This document shows, piece by piece, positions 53,299 to 62,926 of a stretch of 64,000 nt of DNA. The position numbers and the translations under genes were made by a program. The stretch lies in contig NZ_CP061768.1 in NCBI RefSeq assembly GCF_013624435.2, positions 2,200,001 to 2,264,000 on the forward strand, read 5' to 3'. This DNA comes from Nocardioides campestrisoli. Its GTDB lineage: Bacteria; Actinomycetota; Actinomycetes; Propionibacteriales; Nocardioidaceae. Numbering within the stretch: position 1 is the first letter of the stretch; every line of letters starts with the position of its first letter. A model generated the notes under the pieces. It did not search any database. It worked only from the letters and a program-made list of their open reading frames with translations, and was not told where the DNA came from.

Positions 53299-54084
53299 GT
53301 GGCTGGGTACGGGGCGATGTCCGACGTGTACGAGTGGCTGATCGGGGACGACAAGCTGACCCCCGCCCAGGCAGCCGCGGTCTACGGCAGCGACGTGGTG
53401 GGCTCTCTGCCGCCGCGTGCCCGCGTCCTCGACTGCGCGTGCGGGACCGGCCAGCTCGCCGTCGGCCTCGCGGGTCTCGACCTGGACGTGGTCGCGACCG
53501 ACGCCAGCGATCGCATGGTCCGCCGGACCGAGAACCTGGCCGGCGAGCACGGCGTGTCACTTCGAGCCCTCCGCGCGAGCTGGGGCGAGCTGCCCGACCA
53601 CCTGGAGGACGCCGCGTTCGACGTGGTCTTCTGCGTCGGCAACTCGCTCGGGCACGCCGAGGGCGCAGCCGGACGCTTGACCGCACTCGAAGCCATGTCG
53701 CGCTTGCTGGGTCCAGGTGGACGCCTCGTGCTCACCTCGCGCAACTGGGCGCTCGTGCGCTCCGCCGGTTCGCGGGTAGAGGTCCGCGATCGACTCGTCC
53801 GCCGCCACGACCGCGATGCGGTCGTCAGCTACTCCTGGCAGATCGAGCAGCGCTGGGAGCAGGAGCACGTCCTCGAGATCGTGGTCGCCCGGATCGAGCC
53901 GGAGGGGGCGGTGCGGGCCTGCTCGGAACGGTTGTCCATCTGGCCCTACCGGTACGAGGACCTCGTGGCGCAGCTGCGGAGCGTCGGGCTCACGGTGCAG
54001 TCCACCACCTTCGACCCCGAGACCGAGGGATACCGGGTGGTCGCCGGCCGCGACCAGGCGCCCGCGGCCGAGCCGGCGCGCTGA
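53299..54084 (+). CDS. Class I SAM-dependent methyltransferase
   Basis: The protein has 261 residues. SAM motif VLDCACGTGQLAVGLAGL, VVATDASDRMV, then DVVFCVGNSLGHAEGAAG and LGPGGRLVLTSRN, resembling the glycine/sarcosine N-methyltransferase type. GTG 53299 is chosen because GGAGG lies 8 nt upstream; ATG 53317 (MSDVYEWLIGDD) and GTG 53281 are alternatives. The substrate is unknown. Confidence 0.8.
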   Translation: MAGYGAMSDVYEWLIGDDKLTPAQAAAVYGSDVVGSLPPRARVLDCACGTGQLAVGLAGLDLDVVATDASDRMVRRTENLAGEHGVSLRALRASWGELPDHLEDAAFDVVFCVGNSLGHAEGAAGRLTALEAMSRLLGPGGRLVLTSRNWALVRSAGSRVEVRDRLVRRHDRDAVVSYSWQIEQRWEQEHVLEIVVARIEPEGAVRACSERLSIWPYRYEDLVAQLRSVGLTVQSTTFDPETEGYRVVAGRDQAPAAEPAR

Positions 54085-54109
54085 TCCGCCTCCCGCCGGG
54101 AGAGCGGCG

Positions 54110-54559
54110 TCAGTCCAGGCAGAACTCGTTGCCCTCCGGGTCGGTCATCACCAGGTAGCCGTCGCTGCCCGGCTCCGCCCCGGGCTCGGAGCGCCGGACG
54201 CGGACCGCCCCGAGACCCACCAGTCGGGTGCACTCGGTCTCCAGCGCCTCGAGCGCGGCCTCGCCCTCCAGCCCCTGGGCTGCGCGCAGGTCGAGGTGGA
54301 CCCGGTTCTTGGCCGTCTTCGCCTCGGGGACCTGCTGGAAGAAGACCCGGGGACCGGCGCCCCCTTCCGGCGGGACGATCGCCGACTTGGAGTTCCGCGC
54401 GGCGGGCGGCACGCCCCAGGCCTCCAGCGCCTGGTCCCAGCTGGCGAACGGCGCCGGCGGGGGCTCCAGCCGGTAGCCGAGCGCCTCCGCCCAGAACCGG
54501 GCGAGCCGGTCGGGGTCGTGCGCGTCGAAGGTGACCTGGAACTCGCGGACGGCACTCAC
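54110..54559 (-). CDS. VOC-superfamily (glyoxalase-like) protein
   Basis: The protein has 149 residues. [25 protein letters not shown] and the C-terminal [15 protein letters not shown] are the paired beta-alpha-beta-beta-beta modules of the vicinal oxygen chelate fold. NRVHLDL holds a metal-ligand histidine. It resembles the Glyoxalase_6 subgroup. The ATG is fused to the uvrB stop (ATGA), so it is expressed with the repair gene. Confidence 0.88.
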   Translation of the reverse strand: MSAVREFQVTFDAHDPDRLARFWAEALGYRLEPPPAPFASWDQALEAWGVPPAARNSKSAIVPPEGGAGPRVFFQQVPEAKTAKNRVHLDLRAAQGLEGEAALEALETECTRLVGLGAVRVRRSEPGAEPGSDGYLVMTDPEGNEFCLD

Positions 54560-56688
54560 TTCGTCGCCTCCATCATCTGCCTCAGCTCCTTCTTCAGGTC
54601 ACCGATCTCGTCGCGCAGCCGGGCCGCGACCTCGAACTGGAGCTCGGCGGCGGCGCTCTTCATCTGGTCGGTCATCTGCTGGATCAGCTCGGCCAGGTCG
54701 GTCGACGGGATCCCCGCGGTGTCGGGCAGGTTCTCGTGCAGCTCGGCGGTCTTGAGCTTGGACAGCCCGGGGACCGGCGACTTCTTGGACTTGTCGCCGC
54801 GGGCACCGGTGCCCTGCCAGGTGGCGAGCAGCTCGGCGGTGTTCTCGTCCTCGCGGGCGAGCATCTCGGTGATGTCGGCGATCTTCTTCCGCAACGGCTG
54901 CGGGTCGACGCCGTGCGCCTTGTTGTAGGCGACCTGCTTCTCCCGGCGGCGGTTGGTCTCCTCGATCGCCGCCTCCATCGAGGGGGTGATCTTGTCGGCG
55001 TACATGTGCACCTGGCCGGAGACGTTGCGGGCGGCGCGGCCGATGGTCTGGATCAGGGACTTGTCCGAGCGCAGGAAGCCCTCCTTGTCCGCGTCCAGGA
55101 TCGCGACCAGCGACACCTCGGGCAGGTCGAGACCCTCGCGCAGGAGGTTGATACCGACCAGCACGTCGTAGTCCCCCATCCGCAGCTCGCGCAGCAGCTC
55201 GATCCGGCGCAGGGTGTCGACCTCGGAGTGCAGGTACCGGGTGCGGATCCCGGCCTCCAGAAGGTAGTCGGTCAGGTCCTCCGACATCTTCTTGGTCAGC
55301 GTGGTCACCAGGACCCGCTCGTTCTTGGCGGTCCGCTCCCGGATCTCGTGGATCAGGTCGTCGATCTGGCCCTTGGTCGGCTTCACCACGACCTCGGGGT
55401 CCACCAGCCCGGTGGGCCGGATGATCTGCTCGACGGCGTTGTCGACCCCGCCGATCCGGTCCAGCTCGTAGTTGCCCGGGGTGGCGGAGAGGTAGACCGT
55501 CTGGCCGATCCGCTCGAGGAACTCCTCCCACTTGAGCGGACGGTTGTCCATCGCGCTGGGCAGCCGGAAGCCGTGGTCGACCAGGTTGCGCTTGCGGGAC
55601 ATGTCGCCCTCGTACATGCCGCCGATCTGCGGCACCGCGACGTGGGACTCGTCGACGACCAGGAGGAAGTCCTCGGGGAAGTAGTCGAGCAGGCAGTTGG
55701 GCGCCGAGCCGGGCTGGCGCCCGTCGATGTGCATCGAGTAGTTCTCGATCCCCGAGCAGGAGCCGACCTGGCGCATCATCTCGATGTCGTAGGTGGTGCG
55801 CATCCTCAGCCGCTGCGCCTCCAGCAGCTTGCCCTGCCGCTCGAAGGTGGCCAGCTGCTCGGCGAGCTCGTGCTCGATACCGGCGATCGCCCGCTCCATC
55901 CGCTCGGGACCGGCGACGTAGTGGGTGGCCGGGAAGACGTAGAGCTCCTCGTCCTCGGTGAGCACCTCGCCGGTGACCGGGTGCAGGGTCATCAGCCGCT
56001 CGATCTCGTCGCCGAAGAACTCCACCCGCACGGCCATCTCCTCGTAGACCGGGAAGATCTCCAACGTGTCGCCGCGGACCCGGAACGTGCCGCGGGTGAA
56101 GCTCATGTCGTTGCGCGTGTACTGGATGTTGACCAGCTGGCGCAGGATCTCGTCCCGGTCGCGCTCCTGGCCGACCTTGAGCCGCAGCATCCGGTCGACG
56201 TACTCCTGCGGGGTCCCGAGGCCGTAGATGCAGGAGACGGTGGAGACGACGATGACGTCGCGCCGGGTCAGCAGCGAGTTGGTCGCGGAGTGCCGCAGCC
56301 GCTCCACCTCCTCGTTGATCGAGGAGTCCTTCTCGATGTAGGTGTCCGTCTGCGGGACGTACGCCTCCGGCTGGTAGTAGTCGTAGTAGGAGACGAAGTA
56401 CTCGATCGCGTTGCTCGGGAAGAGCTGGCGCAGCTCGTTGGCGAACTGCGCGGCCAGCGTCTTGTTGGGCTGGAGCACCAGCATCGGCCGCTGCACCTGC
56501 TCGGCCACCCACGCCACGGTCGCGGTCTTGCCGGTGCCGGTCGCGCCGAGCAGCACCACGTCCTGCTCACCGGCCTGGAGCCGCCGGCTGATCTCGGCGA
56601 TCGCAGTGGGCTGGTCGCCGGAGGGCGTGTAGTCCGACTCCACGTGGAACGGCGCGACCCGGCGCTCGAGGTCTGTCACTGGACGCAT
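54556..56688 (-). CDS. uvrB: Excinuclease ABC subunit B
   Basis: The protein has 710 residues. Helicase motifs [14 protein letters not shown] and [13 protein letters not shown], the beta-hairpin around [15 protein letters not shown], motif [11 protein letters not shown], and a C-terminal UVR domain ([20 protein letters not shown]) that binds UvrC. It loads onto damage with UvrA. The ATG is 6 nt after TAGGCT, identical in layout to uvrC. No SOS box is seen upstream, unlike uvrA. Confidence 0.97.
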   Translation of the reverse strand: MRPVTDLERRVAPFHVESDYTPSGDQPTAIAEISRRLQAGEQDVVLLGATGTGKTATVAWVAEQVQRPMLVLQPNKTLAAQFANELRQLFPSNAIEYFVSYYDYYQPEAYVPQTDTYIEKDSSINEEVERLRHSATNSLLTRRDVIVVSTVSCIYGLGTPQEYVDRMLRLKVGQERDRDEILRQLVNIQYTRNDMSFTRGTFRVRGDTLEIFPVYEEMAVRVEFFGDEIERLMTLHPVTGEVLTEDEELYVFPATHYVAGPERMERAIAGIEHELAEQLATFERQGKLLEAQRLRMRTTYDIEMMRQVGSCSGIENYSMHIDGRQPGSAPNCLLDYFPEDFLLVVDESHVAVPQIGGMYEGDMSRKRNLVDHGFRLPSAMDNRPLKWEEFLERIGQTVYLSATPGNYELDRIGGVDNAVEQIIRPTGLVDPEVVVKPTKGQIDDLIHEIRERTAKNERVLVTTLTKKMSEDLTDYLLEAGIRTRYLHSEVDTLRRIELLRELRMGDYDVLVGINLLREGLDLPEVSLVAILDADKEGFLRSDKSLIQTIGRAARNVSGQVHMYADKITPSMEAAIEETNRRREKQVAYNKAHGVDPQPLRKKIADITEMLAREDENTAELLATWQGTGARGDKSKKSPVPGLSKLKTAELHENLPDTAGIPSTDLAELIQQMTDQMKSAAAELQFEVAARLRDEIGDLKKELRQMMEATK

Positions 56689-56694
56689 GCCCCG

Positions 56695-56700
56695 AGCCTA
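56695..56700 (-). promoter_or_regulatory. -10 box TAGGCT, leaderless start of uvrB
   Basis: Minus-strand TAGGCT, 6 nt, then ATG 56688. Confidence 0.6.
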
Positions 56701-56790
56701 CGTCCAGGCACCGACAGACCCGGGCGGCGCGGAACCGACCCCGGCCCCGTGGGACGAGAGGGACGCGCGAGGCGTGCGTGGACCGCTCGC

Positions 56791-56796
56791 TACTCT
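56791..56796 (+). promoter_or_regulatory. -10 box TACTCT, leaderless start of the PLD gene
   Basis: TACTCT, 6 nt, then GTG 56803. It is divergent from the uvrB promoter. Confidence 0.55.
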
Positions 56797-56802
56797 GTGC
56801 CT

Positions 56803-58059
<1,257 letters not shown>

Positions 58060-58066
58060 GCCCGGC

Positions 58067-59005
58067 TCAGGACCGCCGCGTCACCGGCCTCGCGGGGAGG
58101 TGGGTGCGCGGCGCCATCCGCGGCCCGCGCCGGGGCCGGTGCCCGGCCGTCATGCCCAGGTAGGCGACCACCCGCCCCCGGTGCGGTCGCCACGGCTCCA
58201 GGAACTCCGCCATCTGCTCGTCGGTGAACGGCGCGCCGGTGACGGCCCAGCCCACGTCCTTGGCCACGTGGTAGTCGCCGAAGCTGACCGCGTCCGGGTC
58301 GCCGAGCGCCCGGGCACGGACCTCCGCGCTGGTCCAGACCCCGATGCCCGGCAGGCTGCGGAGCCCTCGGTCTAGCTCCTCGGCGCCGCGGGCGCCCAGC
58401 CGCTCGAGGGAGTCGGCCACCGCGGCTGCCCGGACCAGGGCGCGGGACCGCGCCGGGTCGATGTGCAGGTGGAGCCACTCCCACGAGGCGATGGTCCGGA
58501 TCCGCTCGGCCGAGGGCTGGACCCACAGGTCGCGCTCGACGCCGGGGCCGGGCGCGGGCTCGCCGAACCGGCGTACCAGGCGGCGGAAGCCGGCGAAGGC
58601 CTCCTGGCCGGTGACCTTCTGCTCGATCACCGACGGCACCACCGACTCCATCACCAGACCGGTGCGTGAGAGCCGCCAGTGCGGGTGCCGACGACGTCCC
58701 TCTGCGACCAGCGGATGGGCGGCGACGAAGCCGGAGAGGTCGTCATCGGCCCCGAGCAGGGCGGGCAGCCGGTCCAGCGCCCACTCCGCACCCGCACCCC
58801 AGGCCTGGACATGCACCTCGCCCACCCCCGGGCAGGGCTCCACCCGCAGCGTGACCGTGCCCTCCGGGGTCCGGGAACCGCGCCAGACCACCTCGCCCAG
58901 GGTGCGCAGCGTCGGGTCGCCGCCGCCGCGCCGGTGCTGGGTGAGCACCTCGCGCACGGGGCAGGGCCAGCTCGGCCGCCACCGTCGCTCGAGAGGTCCG
59001 CTCAT
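58067..59005 (-). CDS. DNA-3-methyladenine glycosylase II-like (HhH-GPD)
   Basis: The protein has 312 residues. The helix-hairpin-helix RSLPGIGVWTSAEVRARALG is followed by the catalytic Asp region DAVSFGDYHVAKDVG, where D in GDYH is the likely catalytic residue. VVPSVIEQKVTGQEAFAGFRRL is the typical upstream helix. It removes alkylated bases. The C-terminal 30 residues are basic and Pro-rich. It adds to the repair genes uvrA, uvrB and uvrC in the window. Confidence 0.87.
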   Translation of the reverse strand: MSGPLERRWRPSWPCPVREVLTQHRRGGGDPTLRTLGEVVWRGSRTPEGTVTLRVEPCPGVGEVHVQAWGAGAEWALDRLPALLGADDDLSGFVAAHPLVAEGRRRHPHWRLSRTGLVMESVVPSVIEQKVTGQEAFAGFRRLVRRFGEPAPGPGVERDLWVQPSAERIRTIASWEWLHLHIDPARSRALVRAAAVADSLERLGARGAEELDRGLRSLPGIGVWTSAEVRARALGDPDAVSFGDYHVAKDVGWAVTGAPFTDEQMAEFLEPWRPHRGRVVAYLGMTAGHRPRRGPRMAPRTHLPARPVTRRS

Positions 59006-59012
59006 GCCTCCG

Positions 59013-59018
59013 ACGGTA
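59013..59018 (-). promoter_or_regulatory. -10 box TACCGT, leaderless start of the glycosylase gene
   Basis: Minus-strand TACCGT, 7 nt, then ATG 59005. The GGAGG in the spacer is too close to the start to serve as a good Shine-Dalgarno. Confidence 0.5.
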
Positions 59019-59030
59019 GCCCTCGGTCCC

Positions 59031-60731
59031 TCAGGCCAGGTCAGCCGCCGCGGCCCGCCCGGCGGCCCGCCCGGAGAACAGGCAGCCGCCCAGGAACGTG
59101 CCCTCCAGCGCGTTGTAGCCCATCATCCCGCCGCCGCCGAAGCCACTCACCTCGCCAGCGGCGTACAGCCCGCGCAGCGGCTCGCCGGTGCTGGTCAGGC
59201 AGCGTCCGCCGAGGTCGGTCTCCAGGCCGCCGAGCGTCTTGCGGGTCAGCACGTTGAGCCGGACCGCGATCAGCGGGCCGTTGCGCGGGTCGAGGAACTT
59301 GTGCGGCCGGGCGGTGCGGACGATCTTGTCGCCCCGGTGCTGCCGGTGCGAGCGCAGGAAGGTCACCTGAGCGTCCTTGCCGTAGGGGTTGTCCAGCTGG
59401 CGGTCGCGCGCCTCGAGCAGGGCGCGCAGTCGCGCCTCGTCGATCGTCGCGTCCGTGCCGACCTTGTTCATCCCGGCTACCAGGCCCGCGACGTCGTCGG
59501 CCACGACGAAGTCCTCCCCGTGGTCCAGGAACGCCTGGATCGGCGCCGGCGGACCGTCGCCGGTGACCCGGGAGAGCAGCAGGCGCACGTCCTTCTCGGT
59601 GAGGTCGGGGTTCTGCTCCGAGCCGGAGAGCGCGAACTCCTTCTCGATCACCTTCCGGGTGAGGACGAACCAGGAGTAGTCGTAGCCCGTGCCGCGGAGG
59701 TGCTTGAGCGTGCCGAGGGTGTCGAACCCGGGGTACAGCGGGGCCGGCAGGCGGTTGCCCTCCGCGTCCACCCACAGGGACGAGGGGCCGGGCAGGATCC
59801 GGATCCCGTGGTTCTCCCAGACCGGGTCCCAGTTGCGGATCCCCTCCACGTAGTGCCACATCCGGTCGGGGTTGATCAGGTGCGCCCCGGCGTCGGTGGA
59901 GATCGCCACCATCCGCCCGTCCACGTGCGCCGGCACGCCGGCCACCATCGTCGCCGGCGGCGTGCCCAACCGGGCCGGCCAGGCCTTCCGGACGAGGTCG
60001 TGGTTGCCGCCGATGCCGCCCGAGCAGACGATCACCGCGGCGGCAGAGAGCTCGAAGTCGCCGAGCACCGTGCGGGTGCTGGCCACCCCGCGCGGCGCGG
60101 CGGTGGGCGCCAGGACCACGCCCCGGACCCCGGTGACGGTGCCCTGGTCCACGACGATCTCGTCGACCCGGTGCCGGAACGCGAGCACGATCCGACCGGT
60201 CTCCACGTGCTCGCGGACCCGGCGCTCGAAGGGCGCCACCACACCCGGCCCGGTCCCCCAGGTGAGGTGGAACCGCGGCACCGAGTTGCCGTGCCCGTCC
60301 GCCCGTCCGTCGCCGCGCTCGGCCCAGCCCACCACCGGGAAGACGCGGTGTCCCATGCCGCGGAGCCAGGCGCGCTTCTCGCCCGCGGCGAAGTCGACGT
60401 ACGCCTCGGCCCAGGCACGCGGCCAGCGGTCCTCCTCCCGGTCGAACTGGGCGCTGCCCAGCCAGTCGGCGAGCGCCAGCTCGTGGCTGTCCTTGATCCC
60501 CATCCGGCGCTGCTCGGGGGTGTCGACCAGGAAGAGGCCGCCCAGGCTCCAGTGCGCCTGGCCGCCGAGGGACTGCTCCCCCTCCTGGTCGAGCAGCACC
60601 ACCCGGCGACCGGCGTCCGCGGCCTCCGCCGCGGCCACCAGGCCGGCCAGGCCGTGCCCGACGACGAGCACGTCGGTGGCCGTCGTCGAGGAGGACTGGG
60701 AGGCGGGGCCGGGGTGCGGCGAGGTGACCAT
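59031..60731 (-). CDS. FAD-binding dehydrogenase (KstD/fumarate reductase-like superfamily)
   Basis: The protein has 566 residues. The FAD motif VLVVGHGLAGLVAAAEAADAG is followed by LLDQEGEQSLGGQAHWSLGG, and the C-terminal FAD segment reads GLYAAGEVSGFGGGGMMGYN...GTFLGGCLFSGR. The superfamily includes 3-ketosteroid dehydrogenases, but the subgroup here (COG3573-like) has no proven substrate. ATG 60731 has GGAGG 8 nt upstream, better than the longer frame. It is divergent from the PucR regulator. Confidence 0.85.
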   Translation of the reverse strand: MVTSPHPGPASQSSSTTATDVLVVGHGLAGLVAAAEAADAGRRVVLLDQEGEQSLGGQAHWSLGGLFLVDTPEQRRMGIKDSHELALADWLGSAQFDREEDRWPRAWAEAYVDFAAGEKRAWLRGMGHRVFPVVGWAERGDGRADGHGNSVPRFHLTWGTGPGVVAPFERRVREHVETGRIVLAFRHRVDEIVVDQGTVTGVRGVVLAPTAAPRGVASTRTVLGDFELSAAAVIVCSGGIGGNHDLVRKAWPARLGTPPATMVAGVPAHVDGRMVAISTDAGAHLINPDRMWHYVEGIRNWDPVWENHGIRILPGPSSLWVDAEGNRLPAPLYPGFDTLGTLKHLRGTGYDYSWFVLTRKVIEKEFALSGSEQNPDLTEKDVRLLLSRVTGDGPPAPIQAFLDHGEDFVVADDVAGLVAGMNKVGTDATIDEARLRALLEARDRQLDNPYGKDAQVTFLRSHRQHRGDKIVRTARPHKFLDPRNGPLIAVRLNVLTRKTLGGLETDLGGRCLTSTGEPLRGLYAAGEVSGFGGGGMMGYNALEGTFLGGCLFSGRAAGRAAAADLA

Positions 60732-60792
60732 GACGTGAGCCTCCGGGCAGGTCCCCACCCCGTCAATCAGACTCGTCTCCTCTGAGCATCGC

Positions 60793-60798
60793 TATTGT
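60793..60798 (+). promoter_or_regulatory. -10 box TATTGT, leaderless start of the PucR gene
   Basis: TATTGT, 6 nt, then ATG 60805. Confidence 0.55.
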
Positions 60799-60804
60799 CA
60801 CCGG

Positions 60805-62049
60805 ATGAGCATCGAGACGCGGCGCACGGTGCGCGACGAGCTGATCGCCGACCTGGAGGGGGTCACCCGGGTGATCGTCGCGGCGGTGCGCGCCGAGATC
60901 CCGGCGTACGACTCGCTGCAGCCCGCCCAGCTGGACGAGGTCGCCGCGATCGCCGGCTGGGGCGCGTCCCGGGTGCTCGACGCGTGGGTGGAGGACTCCG
61001 CGCTCGACGAGAGCGACCTCCTGCGGTTTCGCGGCATCGGCGCGGCACGCGCGCTGGACGGGCGGCCGCTGCCGGTGGTGCTCCGCGCCTACCGGGTCGC
61101 GGGTGCTGCGGTCACCGACCTGGTCGCGGCGCGCGCGGTGGAACGGCTCGAGGTCACCGACGCACTGGCGCTGGCCCGGCTGTGGATGGCGAGCATCGAC
61201 GCCCTCTCCGAGGCGCTGTACGCCGGGCACTCCGCGACCGCCGAACGGCTGGGCGCCGACCGCGAGCGGGCGCTGCAGGAGCTGCTCGACGACCTGCTGA
61301 CCGGACGGCACGCCACCCCCGCGGCGATCGCGGACCGCACCCGCGAGCTCGGGGTGCGACTGCCCGCCCACCCGGTGCTGGTCGTCGCGGCGCTGCCGGG
61401 CGGTCGGGACGCCGACGACTGGTGGCGCCGGCTGGTCACCGGCGCCGAGACAGAACGGGCCGAGGCGCCGGCCGACCTCCTGACCCGGACCCACGAGGGT
61501 CTCGGCGTGGCCCTGCTTCCCCCGGAGCCGCACGCCGTCCTGGCCCGCCGCCTGGCCGCGGCCTCCCAGCCCGTGCGCGCGGTCGCCCTCGCGGACCACG
61601 CCGTGCGCGAGCTGCCGCGCGCCTTCCGGCTGGCCCGCCACGCGCTGGAGTCGGTCCCCGCCCGGGCGCTGGTCGGCCCGCTCGCCGGCAGCCACCGGCT
61701 GCTCGACGACGCCGACGCCGCCGTCCTGGCGGTGGCTGCCGGCCACCGCGACGCCGACCCGAGCGCGCTGCACCGGCTGGTCCTCGGTCCGCTCGGCGAG
61801 AACCGCGCGCTGCTCGAGGGACTGGACGCGTTCCTGGCCACGGGGAACGCCGCCGACGCCGCCCGGACGGCCCGGTGCCATGCCCAGACCATGCGCTACC
61901 GGCTGCGCCGCATCCGCGAGCTCACCGGTCGCGACCCGCGGGTGCCGTGGGACCGGCTGGTCCTGGAGCTGGCCCTCCTGGGTGCGCCCGCCGGAGCCGG
62001 CGCGCAGCAGCCCGTACGCCGAGCCTCGCGGCATACGGTGGGGCCATGA
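60805..62049 (+). CDS. PucR-family transcriptional regulator
   Basis: The protein has 414 residues. An N-terminal helical RsbR-like region (about 1-140) is followed by a central GGDEF-like region (about 170-300) and the C-terminal HTH_30 domain ending in CHAQTMRYRLRRIRELTGRDP. Such regulators often control adjacent catabolic genes, here the FAD dehydrogenase (divergent) and tryptophan dioxygenase (downstream, overlapping by ATGA). Confidence 0.87.
   Translation: MSIETRRTVRDELIADLEGVTRVIVAAVRAEIPAYDSLQPAQLDEVAAIAGWGASRVLDAWVEDSALDESDLLRFRGIGAARALDGRPLPVVLRAYRVAGAAVTDLVAARAVERLEVTDALALARLWMASIDALSEALYAGHSATAERLGADRERALQELLDDLLTGRHATPAAIADRTRELGVRLPAHPVLVVAALPGGRDADDWWRRLVTGAETERAEAPADLLTRTHEGLGVALLPPEPHAVLARRLAAASQPVRAVALADHAVRELPRAFRLARHALESVPARALVGPLAGSHRLLDDADAAVLAVAAGHRDADPSALHRLVLGPLGENRALLEGLDAFLATGNAADAARTARCHAQTMRYRLRRIRELTGRDPRVPWDRLVLELALLGAPAGAGAQQPVRRASRHTVGP
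62034..62039 (+). promoter_or_regulatory. -10 box TACGGT, possible leaderless start of kynA
   Basis: TACGGT, 6 nt, then ATG 62046, inside the 3' end of the PucR gene. It could give kynA expression independent of pucR. Confidence 0.45.
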
Positions 62050-62924
62050 CCACTCCGGAGACAGGACCACCGTCGGAGACCGGCCCGCGACGCGAGCTCG
62101 AGGAGTCCATCCAGCGCGACCTCGGCGGGCAGATGTCCTACGCCGACTACCTCCAGCTGGACCGGCTGCTCTCGTCGCAGGTCCCGCGGTCGGTGCCGCC
62201 GCAGCACGACGAGCTCCTCTTCATCGTCCAGCACCAGACCACCGAGCTGTGGCTCAAGCTGGTCGTGCACGAGCTGCGCTCGGCCCGCGACCTGCTGCGC
62301 GCCGACGACCTGCCCCAGGCGCTCAAACGGCTGGCCCGGGTCAAGCACATCCAGCACACGCTCACCGAGCAGTGGTCGGTGCTGGCCACCCTGACCCCCA
62401 GCGAGTACGTGCGGATCCGGCCGTTCCTCGCCTCCTCCTCGGGCTTCCAGTCGGCGCAGTACCGCGAGGTCGAGTTCCTGCTCGGCAACAAGGACGCCGC
62501 GATGGTCGAGGTCTTCGCCCACGACCCCGCCCAGCGCCAGGCACTGGCCGAGCTGCTCGCCGAGCCGTCGCTCTACGACGAGCTGATCGCCTTCCTCGCC
62601 CGGCAGGGGCTGCCGGTGCCCGCCGACCTGCTCGACCGGGACTGGACGCGGTCCCGGTCCTCGCACCCCGGGCTGGTGGACGTCTTCGCCCAGGTCTACG
62701 CCGAGCCGGAGCGGCACTGGGGGATCTACGAGACCTGCGAGGAGCTGGTCGACCTGGAGGACGCCTTCCAGCAGTGGCGGTTCCGGCACCTGCAGGTCGT
62801 GCAGCGCACCATCGGCCACAAGCCGGGCACCGGCGGGTCGTCGGGGGTCGACTTCCTGCGCCGGGCCCTGGACCTGACCTTCTTCCCCGAGCTGTACGCC
62901 GTCCGCAGCCGGATCGGCGGCTGA
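62046..62924 (+). CDS. kynA: Tryptophan 2,3-dioxygenase
   Basis: The protein has 292 residues. It is a heme enzyme opening the indole ring of L-tryptophan to N-formylkynurenine. MSYADYLQLDRLLSSQ, HDELLFIVQHQTTELWLKL, SSSGFQSAQYREVEFLLGN and FRHLQVVQRTIGHKPGTGGSSG are diagnostic, the HLQVVQR histidine being the heme ligand. The ATG overlaps the pucR stop. No other kynurenine pathway genes are in the window. Confidence 0.96.
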   Translation: MTTPETGPPSETGPRRELEESIQRDLGGQMSYADYLQLDRLLSSQVPRSVPPQHDELLFIVQHQTTELWLKLVVHELRSARDLLRADDLPQALKRLARVKHIQHTLTEQWSVLATLTPSEYVRIRPFLASSSGFQSAQYREVEFLLGNKDAAMVEVFAHDPAQRQALAELLAEPSLYDELIAFLARQGLPVPADLLDRDWTRSRSSHPGLVDVFAQVYAEPERHWGIYETCEELVDLEDAFQQWRFRHLQVVQRTIGHKPGTGGSSGVDFLRRALDLTFFPELYAVRSRIGG

Positions 62925-62926
62925 CG

